From Shinella zoogloeoides (GTDB lineage: Bacteria; Pseudomonadota; Alphaproteobacteria; Rhizobiales; Rhizobiaceae): a stretch of DNA of 64,000 nucleotides. The notes beneath the pieces were generated by a model, which saw only the letters and a list, made by a program, of their open reading frames with translations, had not been told where the DNA came from and did no database searches. Within the stretch, counting starts at the first letter, position 1. Every line of letters begins with the position of its first letter. The position numbers were made by a program, and so were the translations under genes. The stretch lies in assembly GCF_030733845.1 (NCBI RefSeq), contig NZ_CP132312.1, positions 1-64,000 on the forward strand. The letters run 5' to 3'. This document shows, piece after piece, positions 63,119-64,000 of the stretch.

Positions 63119-64000
63119 TCCGGTTCCTTACCCGCCGCGTCGCCTTCGGCGCGGGCGTCCTGCTCGTCCTCTCGGCCTTCGTCTTCTTCCTGTTCTTCGT
63201 TGCGCCCGGCGATCCGGCCCGCATGATCGCCGGCGACAAGGCGACGGAAAGCCAGCTCGCACAGATCCGCAAGAACCTCGGTGTCGACAAGCCGATCTTC
63301 GTCCAGTACGGCGCCTTCATGGGCAAGGCGCTCTCCGGCGATCTCGGCTTCTCCTACCGCAACCAGCAGCCCGTCGCGCCGATCGTCCTGCGGCGCATTC
63401 CGGTGACGCTCTCGCTGGTGCTCGGCGGCGCGGTGCTGTGGCTTTCCATCGGTGTGCCGATCGGCATCATGTCGGCGCGCCATGCCGGCAGCCTGCGGGA
63501 CCGGCTGGGGCAGGCCTTCATCCTGGTCGGCCTCAGCTTCCCGACCTTCGTGCTCGGCATGATGTCGCTGTACCTCCTCTATTTCCTGCCGAAACAGGCG
63601 GGGTTCACCCTGTTCCCGGCCGGCGGCTACAAGGCGCTGACGAGCAACCCCGCGCTATGGGCCTGGCATTTGGCGCTGCCGTGGACGACGCTGGCTCTGA
63701 CCATGGCCGCCGTCTACGCGCGCCTCACCCGGGGCCAGATGCTGGAGGTGATGGGCGAGGACTATATTCGCACCGCCCGCGCCAAGGGGCTTTCCGAGCG
63801 CCGCGTCGTGTGGAAACATGGCCTCCGCGCGGCGCTGACGCCGCTCGTCACGCAACTCGGCGCGGATATCGCCATGCTGCTCGGCGGCGTCATCATCATC
63901 GAGCAGGTCTATGGCCTTCAGGGTGTCGGGGCGCTCGCCGTGCAGGCGGTGGCCAACCAGGACCGGCCGATCATCATCGGCGTGGTGCTGCTCGGCGGGC
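63115..64000 (+). CDS. Peptide-type ABC transporter permease (DppB-like), truncated by window end
   Basis: At least 295 residues of a DppB-type permease, cut off at the window edge. The N-terminus MIRFLTRRVAFGAGVLLVLSA has the standard membrane helix. The family segments LGVDKPIFVQYGAFMGKAL, LGFSYRNQQPVAPIVL, YIRTARAKGLSERRVVWKHGLRAAL and LLGGVIIIEQVYGLQGVG are present. ATG 63115 overlaps the previous stop by 4 bp. Most of a normal length (about 310-340 residues) is already present. Confidence 0.93.
   Translation, partial: MIRFLTRRVAFGAGVLLVLSAFVFFLFFVAPGDPARMIAGDKATESQLAQIRKNLGVDKPIFVQYGAFMGKALSGDLGFSYRNQQPVAPIVLRRIPVTLSLVLGGAVLWLSIGVPIGIMSARHAGSLRDRLGQAFILVGLSFPTFVLGMMSLYLLYFLPKQAGFTLFPAGGYKALTSNPALWAWHLALPWTTLALTMAAVYARLTRGQMLEVMGEDYIRTARAKGLSERRVVWKHGLRAALTPLVTQLGADIAMLLGGVIIIEQVYGLQGVGALAVQAVANQDRPIIIGVVLLGG

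Overview
The window looks like a chromosomal or chromid segment of a Rhizobiaceae alphaproteobacterium (Ensifer, Shinella, Rhizobium or Agrobacterium-like). The grounds are high GC with GC-rich third codon positions, a RopA/Omp2b-type porin, rhizobial small proteins beside cold-shock and S21 genes, a rhizobial-type intergenic palindromic repeat, and a gene set matching rhizopine (moc) catabolism. No rRNA, tRNA, CRISPR array, insertion sequence or prophage was seen. The window opens exactly on an ATG and ends inside an ABC permease gene.

Layout. 1-8043: a large autotransporter, a stand-alone homodimeric-type 2-oxoacid dehydrogenase E1 divergent from an Lrp/AsnC regulator, and a division-type penicillin-binding protein. 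8467-21330: a CoA-transferase translationally coupled to a solute-binding-like protein with no signal peptide, an IclR regulator, and then a long co-directional sugar operon. The operon encodes a MalEFGK-type ABC importer, an enolase-superfamily dehydratase, a RhaM-type mutarotase, a Gfo/Idh/MocA oxidoreductase, a MaoC hydratase, an SDR and a clear L-fuconate dehydratase; it probably handles L-fucose or related sugar acids. 21372-24330: a porin and a secreted LVIVD-repeat protein.

24567-34665 is a locus for kynurenine or 3-hydroxyanthranilate use. A GntR regulator is divergent from an ABC importer (SBP, ATPase, permease) that runs into kynureninase. An aldehyde dehydrogenase follows, then a LysR regulator divergent from a DHDPS-family enzyme, 3-hydroxyanthranilate 3,4-dioxygenase and an aspartate-dehydrogenase-like protein. 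A repeated operator-like motif (ATGYGGATT) lies in several promoters here. 34680-36170 is an MFS exporter. 36418-41994 is a rhizopine-type cluster: a LacI regulator, a diiron hydroxylase (MocD), a Rieske ferredoxin (MocE), a periplasmic binding protein (MocB), a ferredoxin reductase (MocF) and a TIM-barrel isomerase.

42269-44453 is a stress/translation island with two CspA proteins, a YkgJ-type Cys-cluster protein, S21 and small proteins. 44592-47169 holds a urea-transporter-family channel downstream of an NsrR-like regulator, and a LysR regulator. 47471-51282 holds katG divergent from oxyR, and recX. 51464-57240 is a surface-polysaccharide cluster (acyltransferase, beta-propeller transferase, GT4, flippase, WecG-type transferase). 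57654-64000 holds an XRE-cupin regulator divergent from an oligopeptide-type ABC importer that runs off the end.

Each of the four SBP genes that lead a transport or catabolic operon is followed directly by a GC-rich hairpin before the next gene. Function calls rest on reading motifs and gene context by eye; no database search was run.
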